A stretch of 64,000 bases of DNA from positions 1-64,000 of the IMG/VR virus record IMGVR_UViG_3300043772_001024; one strand, 5' to 3'. The first letter of the stretch is position 1, and every line of letters starts with the position of its first letter. The position numbers were made by a program, and so were the translations under genes. The stretch comes from a virus. Positions 53,724-62,919 of this stretch are shown piece by piece. A model generated the notes under the pieces. It searched no databases and was not told the origin of the DNA. It saw only the letters and a program-made list of their open reading frames with translations.

Positions 53724-54692
53724 TTAACTGATAAACTTTTTAAGTTTACTTACTGGTTCTACTATGTATCCTTGGTCTATATATTTCTGTATTTCTTTTT
53801 CTGGTATATCTATTTCTATATAGTCATTAGTTGATCCACCCTTTCTTTTTTGATTTAGGTTATCACTATCAATATCTTCACCTGTATCACCAATATTTAT
53901 AACTTGTTGCCAAGGAATAGTTTTATATAAAGTTTTAATTGAACTAGGATCTAAATATTTAAGTTTACCAAACTTACCTAATGCTGGTACTGCACCAAAC
54001 ATATCAGCAGCTTGTCTCCATGTAGGTAAATCCATTCCACTTTCTTGCCAATCAGAGTATGCATTTTTTGCATCTCCCCAAGAAAGATATCCAGTTGGAT
54101 CAAAAAATTCTGCTACATTTTCTCCAAAAGATTCTGGCATATGTCCAGTTTTAGTTCCTGTAATTGTTACTTCAGGAAAAGTTTTTTGTAAAACTGTATC
54201 TTTATTTCTTTTTTGTTTGATCTCTTTGTTTAATAAAGCCTTATTACTAAAAGAATTATTTACAGGTTGTTTAGATCCTTTTCTAGTTAATGAGGGTACT
54301 GGTTTTTTGCTTTGATTACCTTGTCTCATTCTAGACATTAAACCTTGCATAAAAGGATCTTCAACACACTTTTTACCATTCCACTTATATCCTGGAAGAC
54401 AGTCTGTTGAACCCCCATCTATAAATCTATTTAATGTGGGTATAGAAGGATCACTTACTTCTTCTACTATATAACCACCATCAATATACTTTTGTACATC
54501 TTCTTCAGATAAATCTAATTTAATATAGTCTTTTTCACCACCATCTTCATATTTAAATTTAGCTGTAGGATTGTAAACTCCCGGAGCCCTTTTCTTTTTT
54601 CTTTTTTTAAATAACTTGTTTTTTACAAATAGTCTGTTGGTAGCAAATATGTTACTATTCTGCAATGGCCCACCTTTTTTAAAATCAGTCAT
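53724..54692 (-). CDS. Virion-block protein with internal duplication (322 aa)
   Basis: A 322-aa protein. Two copies of a short motif frame it: DYIKLDLSEEDVQKYIDGGY at about residues 55-75 and DYIEIDIPEKEIQKYIDQGY near 290-310, each followed by IVEEV or IVEPV. The N-terminus begins MTDFKKGGPLQNSN and has a strongly basic KKRKKKR patch. Similar 'YIxLDLxxEEVQxYIxxGYxVEE' segments occur in other phage structural proteins. Its ATG overlaps the stop of the 1855-aa gene by 1 nt (TAATG). Confidence 0.72.
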   Translation of the reverse strand: MTDFKKGGPLQNSNIFATNRLFVKNKLFKKRKKKRAPGVYNPTAKFKYEDGGEKDYIKLDLSEEDVQKYIDGGYIVEEVSDPSIPTLNRFIDGGSTDCLPGYKWNGKKCVEDPFMQGLMSRMRQGNQSKKPVPSLTRKGSKQPVNNSFSNKALLNKEIKQKRNKDTVLQKTFPEVTITGTKTGHMPESFGENVAEFFDPTGYLSWGDAKNAYSDWQESGMDLPTWRQAADMFGAVPALGKFGKLKYLDPSSIKTLYKTIPWQQVINIGDTGEDIDSDNLNQKRKGGSTNDYIEIDIPEKEIQKYIDQGYIVEPVSKLKKFIS

Positions 54693-57600
54693 TATCTTAA
54701 AGAGTATTGGTTCTTACTATTAAATAATTTAAGGATCATGTTAGTATCCCTTGAGTCAGCTTTACTAAGATACATGAAGTTAACCATGTGTCTGAATTTT
54801 TTTCTTTGTAACAAAGATTTATTATAGTCTACAGCTTGAGGGTTAATAGCTTTTTTATAACCATTAGCTTCTGTAATCCACAACATGTTCTCTGGATAGT
54901 TTCCTAATAAAGTTGTAGTACCTGGAATAAGCTGTCCAGATGGTGGATAACCTGATCCATTAGGGAATTCTCCACGGTCTTTAGTAATATCCCAAAACTG
55001 GTTAACTCTGTATTTGTTCTCTTCTTTAGAAAACAAGATATCATATGAGTTATTGTTTATATTAAGTTGTGGATACAATAATGATAATGCTATATTATTC
55101 TTAGGGAATACATTAAGATTCAAGTATCCTGATATTTGTTCTGAGTTATGTATAACTAGTCTATCAAAGTTATAATCCAATATATGGAACTGATCACTGC
55201 AGAATCTTCTTTCTCTTCTATAACACTCAAGTACATACTCTATACTTTTTACTGTTGTAACAGATTGACCGGTAGTTATTGGGAACTCAATTTCAAAAGG
55301 ATACTGCACACCATAAAAATTACAGTAATCATTACAGTTAGCACCATGTTTATAAAACTTATTTGTCTGTGTAGTTATAAAACTATCTTTAGTAGGCATA
55401 ACAAGATCTGGATGCCAATCATGGAAGCTTATCCAAAACTGAGACTTAGGGTCATAACTTACTGTCCATGAGGCATCTTCAAATATTCTAGGATCTCCAA
55501 GTGCTAGTTTAATAGGTGTATTTGAAGGTTTACCATCTACATAAGGATAATAATTAAAATAACTTTCTTTACCTGAATTTATATTAATTACTCTTCCTGC
55601 TAATGGAAAACCATCAGGACCAATTTCTTTTAACTTATAATCTTTTTTACAAAAGTAAAGTACAGAGTTATAGTTATCATATACTGCTTGTGTTCCAACA
55701 CCTGCTACTGGATTATCCTGATATGGATAATCAGGAAAATCCTCAAGTAATTTACACGGCAAGAAATAATCAAACCACCATTTCATACCAGCTTGAGATA
55801 CTTCTTGAAGACCTTCACCATATGAGAATACTTTACCTTGATCTTGTGATATATAATATAGTCCCGCTGGAGTTGATATTACTGACAATCTTCCTTGAGA
55901 TGACCCATACATGTATGGTTTATCTGCTACTACAATATTTTGAGGTTCTCTTGCAAATACACCTCCGTCACCTATAATGACTTTTGTTCCTGATCCATCC
56001 ATCTCAAGTGTATCAACACCTTGGAATACTATTGGACTATCATTCTTAAATGTAACAAAGGCTCCAGTTTTAGCAAAGTTTTTAACTCCACTAATCTGAC
56101 TAACAAATTCTTTTCTGTTTAACGGTAAGAATATAAACCAATTATCAGTAGATGATGTTTGTGAAACAGGTAATGAATATGTAATAGTATTTGGATAATA
56201 AGTATAACATAACTCAGCAACCTCAGGATTATAGTACACACTCTGTAAAAATCCAAATGATGTATATCTGTTTGTAAGCCTTGTTATACTTAATGAATAA
56301 TCATATAGATAAAAGTTACCTTCTGTTGCAGTTATCTTATCCATTCTGAACATAGTCTCTAAGTCTGTATACCTATATGGGTTATAAGCCTTTTCATAAT
56401 CAAAGACACCAACTTCTCTAAAGTCATTTATTACATCAGACTCTACAAAAAAGTCTCTTACTCCAGATGCTGATAAATAGAAATATGCATTCTTAACATT
56501 TGTAAACCCGTCATATGAAACTGGTGGAATTATGCTCCAAGCTTTATCAGTTCCTCTATTATAACCTTTATGATCAAGATTAAAATAATCATTTGGTAAA
56601 AATCCGTCACCTGTTGTTCCATTATAAAAGTCATTTATCCATTGTGTCCAAGTTCCAGGGTTGGCTATATTAAGCTGGGATGCATCATACTTTTCACTAT
56701 TAGCCCAATACCTAGGTTCAGGAATCATCTGACTATTAAAGTAATTATACTCATAACCATTGGGTTCTGTATATAACCAATTATAGAAAAAGAACATTGG
56801 ATTCTTTTCTGTAAATCTTGTTATGTAAGTATCACCACCAAATATTACAGGAGTTTGGTTAATTGTTTTTAATGTAACAGATTTATTTGTAGGAGCTGGT
56901 AAATTATTAGTTGTATATGGTAATGTTGCATAATCAAACTTTTGCTCACATGGTGTTATTGGAAACTGAGTAATACTTTTTAACTGTCCATATTGGTCAT
57001 CATTGTCTATTTTCATAGCACTATAATGACTACCAATTCTTGTAGTAAATTCTATGCTCTTTTTCTTTTCAGTAAACTTTGGACCAGCTGCACCTAAAGC
57101 ATCATCAAACATACCAAGACTACCTAGTGATTGATCTAGCCCACTGGTACCTGTTATTAATAATTTAGGACCATCTGTAGTTGGAGTATTAGCTCTCTCA
57201 GTTCTCAACATTAATAACTGACTTCTCTTGTAGTTATTAATAGTGTATTTTTGAAATTGATTCATGGTAATAGTATCATCATAATCATCTATCTCAAATG
57301 AGATATTTTTAAATATATATGATGAGTCTGCAATTTTAAATCTCTTTGTATCATTTATATTAAATGGTTTAAATGCATCATATAAACCATGACCAATAAG
57401 TTGTAAAGCATATTGTCTATATGGTGCTAAGGCATATATTAAATCTGCTGCAGCATTAACACCTTCCATAAAGTATTGTGATATTTGAGTTACACCACCT
57501 AATGCACTAAACAACCCTTGTGTCCATGAAGGTAACATAGCATTTCCTGATAGCTCATTAGTATAACTATTTGTATTAAATATACCTCCTTCAAATAGTG

Positions 57601-60259
57601 ATTGACGATTATTATTTCTAGCAGCACTACCAAAACCATCAGTAGAGGCATTACCCAATGGGTTAAAAGCATCTGTAAGAAATCCGCCAGTAATACCATT
57701 TGCATAATTAAAAAAAGTTTGTCTACTTGTGAAAGTATTAAAATCCCAGTCAAAATCATGAAAATTTAATGCACCTCCTGTTATATTTTTACCAGCATAT
57801 GGTGTTGGTAATGTTGCACCTGGTCCACCATTACCACCTCCAGCAAGTAACCAATCCATAGCATATTGATTTTCAAAACTACCTAATGGATAATTAATTT
57901 GTTTTTTACCCATTCTTCTTAGAAGTGCATCTCCTATACCTGAAATGATTATGACCCACAATGCATCATTACTCATAAGTTTAAACTTAGGATGACCCTG
58001 TGGCTCTATAAATCTTTGTATAGCATTACCTTCAAGATGCCCGTATAGTTTTAATTCTATTGGGGCCAAGTAAGGATTTCTAAAACTAGTATCTGGTGAA
58101 TGAAAACTTGTTATGTTTACAGGAACATCTTGATTTAAAAAGTTATTATTACTATCAACAGACTTTATAAATGGATCATTGTAATACTGATCATTACCTG
58201 ATGCATTATTTCCTATTGGTATAATTGTATTATAAGGATAGTTAGCATAAAGACCCGTTCTGTTATTAGCAGGAACACCAACTCTATTATATGTTCTAAA
58301 GTTATTCAGCATACCTTTGGCAATAATACTTCTATTACCATCTCTAGATCCTCTCAATATTTCATATCCTACTATTCCCGGTATATCAAAACCATCATTG
58401 TCTTTTGGATATATAATATTCTTAAATTGCACTGACATCATTCTGATGAATAATGCATTTGTTGCAGGATCTCTTCTAAAATGATAAGCAGCATCAGATG
58501 ATGTTAACTGTCCTGTGGCTTCATTATAAATTACATTCTCAGGAAACTTATGATGTCTAATAGGTAGTCCACATAAATCATATGAAGCACTTGGTATAGG
58601 TAATCCTGTTACAGAACTCCATGTACCTGTCCAAAAATGTTGACTAGCATTCCATATGTCAGGTCTATTATCTGGATACTTTTCTGTAGACTGCCAATAA
58701 CCCATCTTACCCGCAGCAATTACTCTACCACCATCAGGCAGTGTATAAGGATAAAAGTTAGGTGATGGTGGCTGATTCAGTCTTGCTGTATTTATAGTTT
58801 GGAATAACAAGGTATCTCCAGGAAAACTATCTGAGTTTGAATAAGGTAAATCTTCACGAATACCTGGTGCAGGTCCCCAATTTTCAGCAGCTCTTCCTGG
58901 AATATGATATGATGCAGACTTATCTCCTGTGTTGTATACCCATCTTATAAAAAAAGTATATACCTCATCTCTCATAAAATTAGTCTTTGAGCCTCCTCTA
59001 AAATAATAATTGGAAGGGTACTCTACTGAAACCCATTCGGTTTCAATTAAATTTGCTAAGGGTTGATAGTTAAAATCAAACTTTGATGTTGGCCCTACTC
59101 TAAGCAAATAAGTATTTAACTGAGCCATTTGATCTGACTTCTCAAATACAGGAGTCATCAAAGGTATGAGTGTAATATCTATAGATTCAAAGCTAGGTTT
59201 GTACTGGTCTATAAATATGTTTCTAGTATTTGTAGAATAGTATCCAATTACTCTAGCAACAGTATTCTCATTTATGTTTGCAACAAGTACAAGTTGGAAC
59301 TCATCAAAATTTTCTGTGTCAGCTTCTACTTCTAATTGTAATGAACCTTGTGTAGAATTAACAGTATAAACAGGTTGTACATTACTAGCTGTAAAATAAT
59401 CTGATATCTTTTCTCCTTTTATTGTATATGCAATAACTGCATAGTAACTACCATTTTCTAATGAACCTGAACCATCACCAAGTCTTAAATTAAGACAAGG
59501 TGTATCCATCAATCTTGCTAATCTTGTTTTTTCACAATCAAGTGTATTAATAGAATTACAAGTAATACAACCGTCTATAGGATGTCCTGCTGGCCATACA
59601 CCAGGTTGAGTCTGACTTGTATTAGATGAGTCAGTACATATTTGATTCCATTCTACACCTGGCCAAAGAATGTTTGTACCATTACCATTTGAGTAAAAGT
59701 TAACAGTTGTGGATCCTGAACCACCACCTAACCAAACATAATCAGAACTAGGCCAAGTTTTTGGATCACCAACATTTAAATATCTATCTGGATTTTTACC
59801 ATCAGCCCAATATACCTGCCAAGAACAATCTTCTTTTTCTCTTGCTGCTCCAGATATTAAATGTGCTTTACTAAAACCTAAACATGCATCTTGAACAATT
59901 GGTCTATATGTACATGAGGCTTCTTCAAACAAACCTATTTCAGATACTCTTGGTAAAATCTCAACAGCACTTGCATGAGAAGCTGTAAACACAATCCATT
60001 TATCACTAAACATGTGTATCATTCCTATAACATATCTGAATGAAAAAGCACTATTAATTGTTGCTCCAGCTGTTGCACAAAGTATATTTGAAACTTCATT
60101 GGATATTGTACCTACATCACCTTCAATAGTGTTGTTAACCACATTCCTTGCATAACTCCACATACCTTCTTGAATAAATGCGGGGTCACTATCTTTATGA
60201 AGACCCTTTATAAAGGTATTAGTCTTACTAGTATTTAAGTTTCCTTTTTCTTCTGCCAT
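54692..60259 (-). CDS. Tail muzzle / P22 gp10-like stabilisation protein (1855 aa)
   Basis: An 1855-aa protein. The N-terminus NTSKTNTFIKGLHKDSDPAFI (split) followed by EGMWSYARNVVNNTIEGDVGTISNEVSN matches the opening of P22 gp10-like tail proteins of crAss-like phages ('N-TS-F-GGMNKDxDPxFxPEGxYxDAxNVxxxxxEGDxGxLSNE'). The rest is largely beta-rich, with many aromatic residues and Gly/Asn loops, as expected for a beta-propeller-like tail tip. It would form the end of the short tail, below the ring proteins encoded just upstream. The neighbouring ring gene stops 2 nt before its ATG. Confidence 0.8.
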   Translation of the reverse strand: MAEEKGNLNTSKTNTFIKGLHKDSDPAFIQEGMWSYARNVVNNTIEGDVGTISNEVSNILCATAGATINSAFSFRYVIGMIHMFSDKWIVFTASHASAVEILPRVSEIGLFEEASCTYRPIVQDACLGFSKAHLISGAAREKEDCSWQVYWADGKNPDRYLNVGDPKTWPSSDYVWLGGGSGSTTVNFYSNGNGTNILWPGVEWNQICTDSSNTSQTQPGVWPAGHPIDGCITCNSINTLDCEKTRLARLMDTPCLNLRLGDGSGSLENGSYYAVIAYTIKGEKISDYFTASNVQPVYTVNSTQGSLQLEVEADTENFDEFQLVLVANINENTVARVIGYYSTNTRNIFIDQYKPSFESIDITLIPLMTPVFEKSDQMAQLNTYLLRVGPTSKFDFNYQPLANLIETEWVSVEYPSNYYFRGGSKTNFMRDEVYTFFIRWVYNTGDKSASYHIPGRAAENWGPAPGIREDLPYSNSDSFPGDTLLFQTINTARLNQPPSPNFYPYTLPDGGRVIAAGKMGYWQSTEKYPDNRPDIWNASQHFWTGTWSSVTGLPIPSASYDLCGLPIRHHKFPENVIYNEATGQLTSSDAAYHFRRDPATNALFIRMMSVQFKNIIYPKDNDGFDIPGIVGYEILRGSRDGNRSIIAKGMLNNFRTYNRVGVPANNRTGLYANYPYNTIIPIGNNASGNDQYYNDPFIKSVDSNNNFLNQDVPVNITSFHSPDTSFRNPYLAPIELKLYGHLEGNAIQRFIEPQGHPKFKLMSNDALWVIIISGIGDALLRRMGKKQINYPLGSFENQYAMDWLLAGGGNGGPGATLPTPYAGKNITGGALNFHDFDWDFNTFTSRQTFFNYANGITGGFLTDAFNPLGNASTDGFGSAARNNNRQSLFEGGIFNTNSYTNELSGNAMLPSWTQGLFSALGGVTQISQYFMEGVNAAADLIYALAPYRQYALQLIGHGLYDAFKPFNINDTKRFKIADSSYIFKNISFEIDDYDDTITMNQFQKYTINNYKRSQLLMLRTERANTPTTDGPKLLITGTSGLDQSLGSLGMFDDALGAAGPKFTEKKKSIEFTTRIGSHYSAMKIDNDDQYGQLKSITQFPITPCEQKFDYATLPYTTNNLPAPTNKSVTLKTINQTPVIFGGDTYITRFTEKNPMFFFYNWLYTEPNGYEYNYFNSQMIPEPRYWANSEKYDASQLNIANPGTWTQWINDFYNGTTGDGFLPNDYFNLDHKGYNRGTDKAWSIIPPVSYDGFTNVKNAYFYLSASGVRDFFVESDVINDFREVGVFDYEKAYNPYRYTDLETMFRMDKITATEGNFYLYDYSLSITRLTNRYTSFGFLQSVYYNPEVAELCYTYYPNTITYSLPVSQTSSTDNWFIFLPLNRKEFVSQISGVKNFAKTGAFVTFKNDSPIVFQGVDTLEMDGSGTKVIIGDGGVFAREPQNIVVADKPYMYGSSQGRLSVISTPAGLYYISQDQGKVFSYGEGLQEVSQAGMKWWFDYFLPCKLLEDFPDYPYQDNPVAGVGTQAVYDNYNSVLYFCKKDYKLKEIGPDGFPLAGRVININSGKESYFNYYPYVDGKPSNTPIKLALGDPRIFEDASWTVSYDPKSQFWISFHDWHPDLVMPTKDSFITTQTNKFYKHGANCNDYCNFYGVQYPFEIEFPITTGQSVTTVKSIEYVLECYRRERRFCSDQFHILDYNFDRLVIHNSEQISGYLNLNVFPKNNIALSLLYPQLNINNNSYDILFSKEENKYRVNQFWDITKDRGEFPNGSGYPPSGQLIPGTTTLLGNYPENMLWITEANGYKKAINPQAVDYNKSLLQRKKFRHMVNFMYLSKADSRDTNMILKLFNSKNQYSLR

Positions 60260-60261
60260 GA

Positions 60262-61305
60262 TTATAGTACTCTAGATACACCATTAATTCCGTAAAATGC
60301 TCTATTTGGAGAATAGCTTTTAAACATGTCATAGTATTTACTATACATAGCTTTTCTATTTGTCCACCACATTTGTTCTAGTTCTTTAAAGTTTGGAGTG
60401 TTAACTAAACTCAAAGCTTGGTTTCTTGCAGCTCTAAGCTTTTGTTCTACAAGTTGTAATCTTGCAGATACATCTTCTCCATTCATAAATAAGTTTTCAA
60501 GCAGCCTTTGTTTTATTGCATACTCATAATAATCATTAAGCAAGTCATGATCAGGTACAAGTAAATTACCTGCTTCATCTTCCATAGCTCCTTGGTAATT
60601 AAGATATACCTTACCTGTCTCAAATGTTGTAAATAAAAATCCATCTTTTATCCAACCTTGATTAGCAGTATCATAATATAAGTTAGGACAATCACATTCT
60701 ATTTCCTGACTCTGTTTCATTCTTAATGGAATTAATCTAGAATATTTTCTTGTGGCTCCTGTATTTAATATTTGAATCAACTCATACTTTTCACCTTTGC
60801 AATTCATAAATACCCGTGGAGGTACACATGTATTACCATATGGATTATCAGGATCATACTCAGTTGGTATTGGATCTACTATAGGATGATTAAGATCACA
60901 AGCTGCAGTATGTTTACATGGATTAGCATTACATGATCTGCAGTTAACACTTGGTGGTGCACATTGATTTACTGTTGATGGTACTTCATGATAAGGTACT
61001 TCTTGTATATTAGTTCCACCGGACATTCCACCATAACCAACATGGTCTTCATACTCTCCACAGATAAAAGCAAAATTAAATGTATAAAAATTATCAGGTA
61101 ACTTTACTTTATTATGACAAACCTCAAGTACAACTTCTCTTGTTTGATTTATCCTTAGACCAAGATCATAGTTTATTCTTTTAGCAACTTTAATTAATTG
61201 CTGAGGCTCTATCATATTTTCTAGAGCAAGAGTATTCATGTCTATTGATACATCTTCTAAGAGTTGATCAAAAGGTCTGTAACGGAGAGTGTAATTGAAA
61301 TCCAT
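60262..61305 (-). CDS. Head-to-tail ring protein with Cys-rich insert (347 aa)
   Basis: A 347-aa protein in the position of the tail-tube/ring proteins of crAss-like phages. The N- and C-terminal parts are helical and beta-rich. Residues 115-136 hold a Cys cluster (Cys 115, 122, 125, 130 and 136, plus His 132 and 140), and further Cys lie at 160, 169, 204 and 206. The C-terminus (NRAFYGINGVSRVL) is helix-free. The TAATG overlap with the 220-aa gene indicates coupling. Assignment as a ring protein is from context and size. Confidence 0.65.
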   Translation of the reverse strand: MDFNYTLRYRPFDQLLEDVSIDMNTLALENMIEPQQLIKVAKRINYDLGLRINQTREVVLEVCHNKVKLPDNFYTFNFAFICGEYEDHVGYGGMSGGTNIQEVPYHEVPSTVNQCAPPSVNCRSCNANPCKHTAACDLNHPIVDPIPTEYDPDNPYGNTCVPPRVFMNCKGEKYELIQILNTGATRKYSRLIPLRMKQSQEIECDCPNLYYDTANQGWIKDGFLFTTFETGKVYLNYQGAMEDEAGNLLVPDHDLLNDYYEYAIKQRLLENLFMNGEDVSARLQLVEQKLRAARNQALSLVNTPNFKELEQMWWTNRKAMYSKYYDMFKSYSPNRAFYGINGVSRVL

Positions 61306-61967
61306 TATCTTAATGAGTTTTGACTATCATCTGCACCATCAGCTGGCATCTGTGTAATAGTAGTTAATTCTTTTAATACAAACTGTTCAGCTTCTGAAAA
61401 TAAATAATCAGGAATTGCTAAAGGTTCATCCTGTTTTATTTGACAATCATCAGTATCACATGTTTCTACTTTGTTTTCAAATATGGCTTCCATTCTTATA
61501 GCATCCCAGTCTATGTTAGGACAGTATACATAACCATTAAGATACCAGAAATATGGTCTCTTGTTATATTTGAATGTGCTAGATTTAGTTATAGACACCC
61601 ATGTTCCAGGGTCTGTTCTAAACATTTCTATAGATCCATCTATAGAAGATGTAGTACGGATAATTGGTCCAAACATACCATCTAATATACTTGGTAATTT
61701 ATCTTTAGATCTTTTAAAATAACATTCTGAATATACACCAATACAACCAGCCTCTACTCTATCAACATCTATAAGTTCAATATATGGTAGAACTTGAAAG
61801 ATCTGACTCATCTTCATTAACCTGAACTGATTGTCTTCTCTTTTAATTAATGTCTTTGCATATTTACTAAGAGCAAAATAGATTGTCCTATCAGTTAAGA
61901 AAGCATCTTCCTTAACAGCTTTAAGAGCATTTCTTACTCTTGATATGGCTTCTCCTATTGTTGTCAT
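61305..61967 (-). CDS. Head-to-tail ring or adaptor protein (220 aa)
   Basis: A 220-aa protein. The N-terminus MTTIGEAISRVRNALKAVKED followed by FLTDRTIYFALSKYAKTLIKRE is helical and resembles the start of phage tail-completion or ring proteins, which begin with helices against the portal. The body is beta-rich with IDV, TDPGTWVSITKSS and YFWYLNGYVYCPN. It is coupled to both neighbours (ATGA upstream, TAATG downstream). A head-tail connector role is inferred. Confidence 0.65.
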   Translation of the reverse strand: MTTIGEAISRVRNALKAVKEDAFLTDRTIYFALSKYAKTLIKREDNQFRLMKMSQIFQVLPYIELIDVDRVEAGCIGVYSECYFKRSKDKLPSILDGMFGPIIRTTSSIDGSIEMFRTDPGTWVSITKSSTFKYNKRPYFWYLNGYVYCPNIDWDAIRMEAIFENKVETCDTDDCQIKQDEPLAIPDYLFSEAEQFVLKELTTITQMPADGADDSQNSLR

Positions 61968-62545
61968 ATGTCAAATTCATTATATGTTTTCAATTCCTTT
62001 TTCTGTTTCTTGACAAGCATATCTATATATGTTGCCTTTTGGTAGATCAGTCTAAGTTTTGCAGTAGGATCTACTACCACATACATATTCCAATTTTCAG
62101 GATAACTCTTAGCAACTTTTCTTTTAAAGTCCCTACATGCAACAAAACTCCAAAACTCTCTGTTTTTCATTTTATGTTTTAGTGCATGACTGGTAAAAAA
62201 GATTTTAGCTAACTTTCCATCTGTATCCCAATTTCTGTTTGTTACTGTCATCCCATATTTATGAGACTTTACAAAGTCAATATTTTTTTTCTTACTTTCT
62301 TGACATGTTCCAATGAACAACCAACCTATTTGCTCTGGGAGCTGGACACCATCTCTTTTATCAATCACTGTTTGATAAACTGTAGTGTTAAACTTCTTAA
62401 CTATAGTTTTTAATACAGTGTTATCAATATCCTTATACTTTGAATATTTTTTCTTAAACTTTTCAAAGAACTCTTTATTTAGAACATTGTGTACATCTGG
62501 TCTAAATCTTGGAGCTTTTACATCTGGCTTATTAAATTCCTTCAT
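61964..62545 (-). CDS. Conserved connector-type protein (193 aa)
   Basis: A 193-aa, very basic protein. The GVQLPEQIGWLFIGTCQ segment (about residues 66-82) and FNTTVYQTVIDKRDG before it look like a motif conserved in tail-connector proteins of crAss-like and related phages. It has many Lys (N-terminal KFKKKYSKYKD). It is the first gene of the ring cluster after a terminator and a candidate promoter. The role is inferred from position. Confidence 0.65.
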   Translation of the reverse strand: MKEFNKPDVKAPRFRPDVHNVLNKEFFEKFKKKYSKYKDIDNTVLKTIVKKFNTTVYQTVIDKRDGVQLPEQIGWLFIGTCQESKKKNIDFVKSHKYGMTVTNRNWDTDGKLAKIFFTSHALKHKMKNREFWSFVACRDFKRKVAKSYPENWNMYVVVDPTAKLRLIYQKATYIDMLVKKQKKELKTYNEFDI

Positions 62546-62557
62546 GCTATTACTATT

Positions 62558-62568
62558 AATATACTAAA
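62558..62568 (-). promoter_or_regulatory. Candidate promoter motif upstream of the 193-aa gene
   Basis: TTTAGTATATT on the minus strand, 13 nt upstream of ATG 62545 and directly downstream of a strong terminator, so transcription of the ring/tail cluster could restart here. The same 11-mer occurs at 53706-53716 in a similar position. Confidence 0.45.
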
Positions 62569-62591
62569 AATAAATGAGACTAACAAATGTA

Positions 62592-62627
62592 ACTAAAAAA
62601 CAAAACCCCCACAAGTGTGAGGGTTTG
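62592..62627 (-). terminator. Rho-independent terminator after the Cys-rich gene
   Basis: On the minus strand AACCCTCAC pairs with GTGGGGGTT (9 bp, one G-T) around ACTT, followed by TTGTTTTTT. It lies in the 118-bp gap between the Cys-rich protein gene and the 193-aa gene. A second hairpin (TTGTTG/CAACAA) lies just before it. Confidence 0.88.
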
Positions 62628-62663
62628 TCTTGTTGTCACAGAAACCAACAACCTGTAACTTCT

Positions 62664-62909
62664 TTAAGGATTACACAACTGAGCTACTATACTTTGTAAA
62701 GCTGTAGCTAAGTTTGTGTTTGTTGCTATTAATATTGTTTCACCACACATAATATTTGGACCAGTATATATAATACACTGAGCATCCATTATCTCAGAAC
62801 ATGGTTCTGGATTAGGACATCCAATTGGAGTTGGACATGGTGCAGGACTTGGCATGAAGCTATCTTCACATCCGCATTTCTTACATGTATTTGTTGTTGT
62901 AGTTGTCAT
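62664..62909 (-). CDS. Small Cys/Pro-rich virion-block protein (81 aa)
   Basis: An 81-aa protein with eight or more Cys. CKKCGC is near the N-terminus after a Thr run, then CPTPIGCPNPEPC, CIIYTGPNIMC and a last Cys near the end. The 'CSEIxDAxCIIYTGPxIxC' block resembles small proteins encoded beside tail-fibre genes in crAss-like phages. It may be a metal-binding or disulphide-rich structural piece. It starts 10 nt after the tail-fibre-like gene. Confidence 0.72.
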   Translation of the reverse strand: MTTTTTNTCKKCGCEDSFMPSPAPCPTPIGCPNPEPCSEIMDAQCIIYTGPNIMCGETILIATNTNLATALQSIVAQLCNP

Positions 62910-62919
62910 TACTTAATAT

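Noticed and set aside
62626-62700. tRNA-like sequence on the minus strand: TAGCTCAGTTG, then AGGTTGTTGGTTTC.
   Set aside because: The D-arm and T-arm look familiar, but no acceptor stem pairs, the anticodon loop would be 10 nt and the T-loop about 10-11 nt. The D-arm part is the coding end of the 81-aa gene. Probably coincidence or a decayed remnant.
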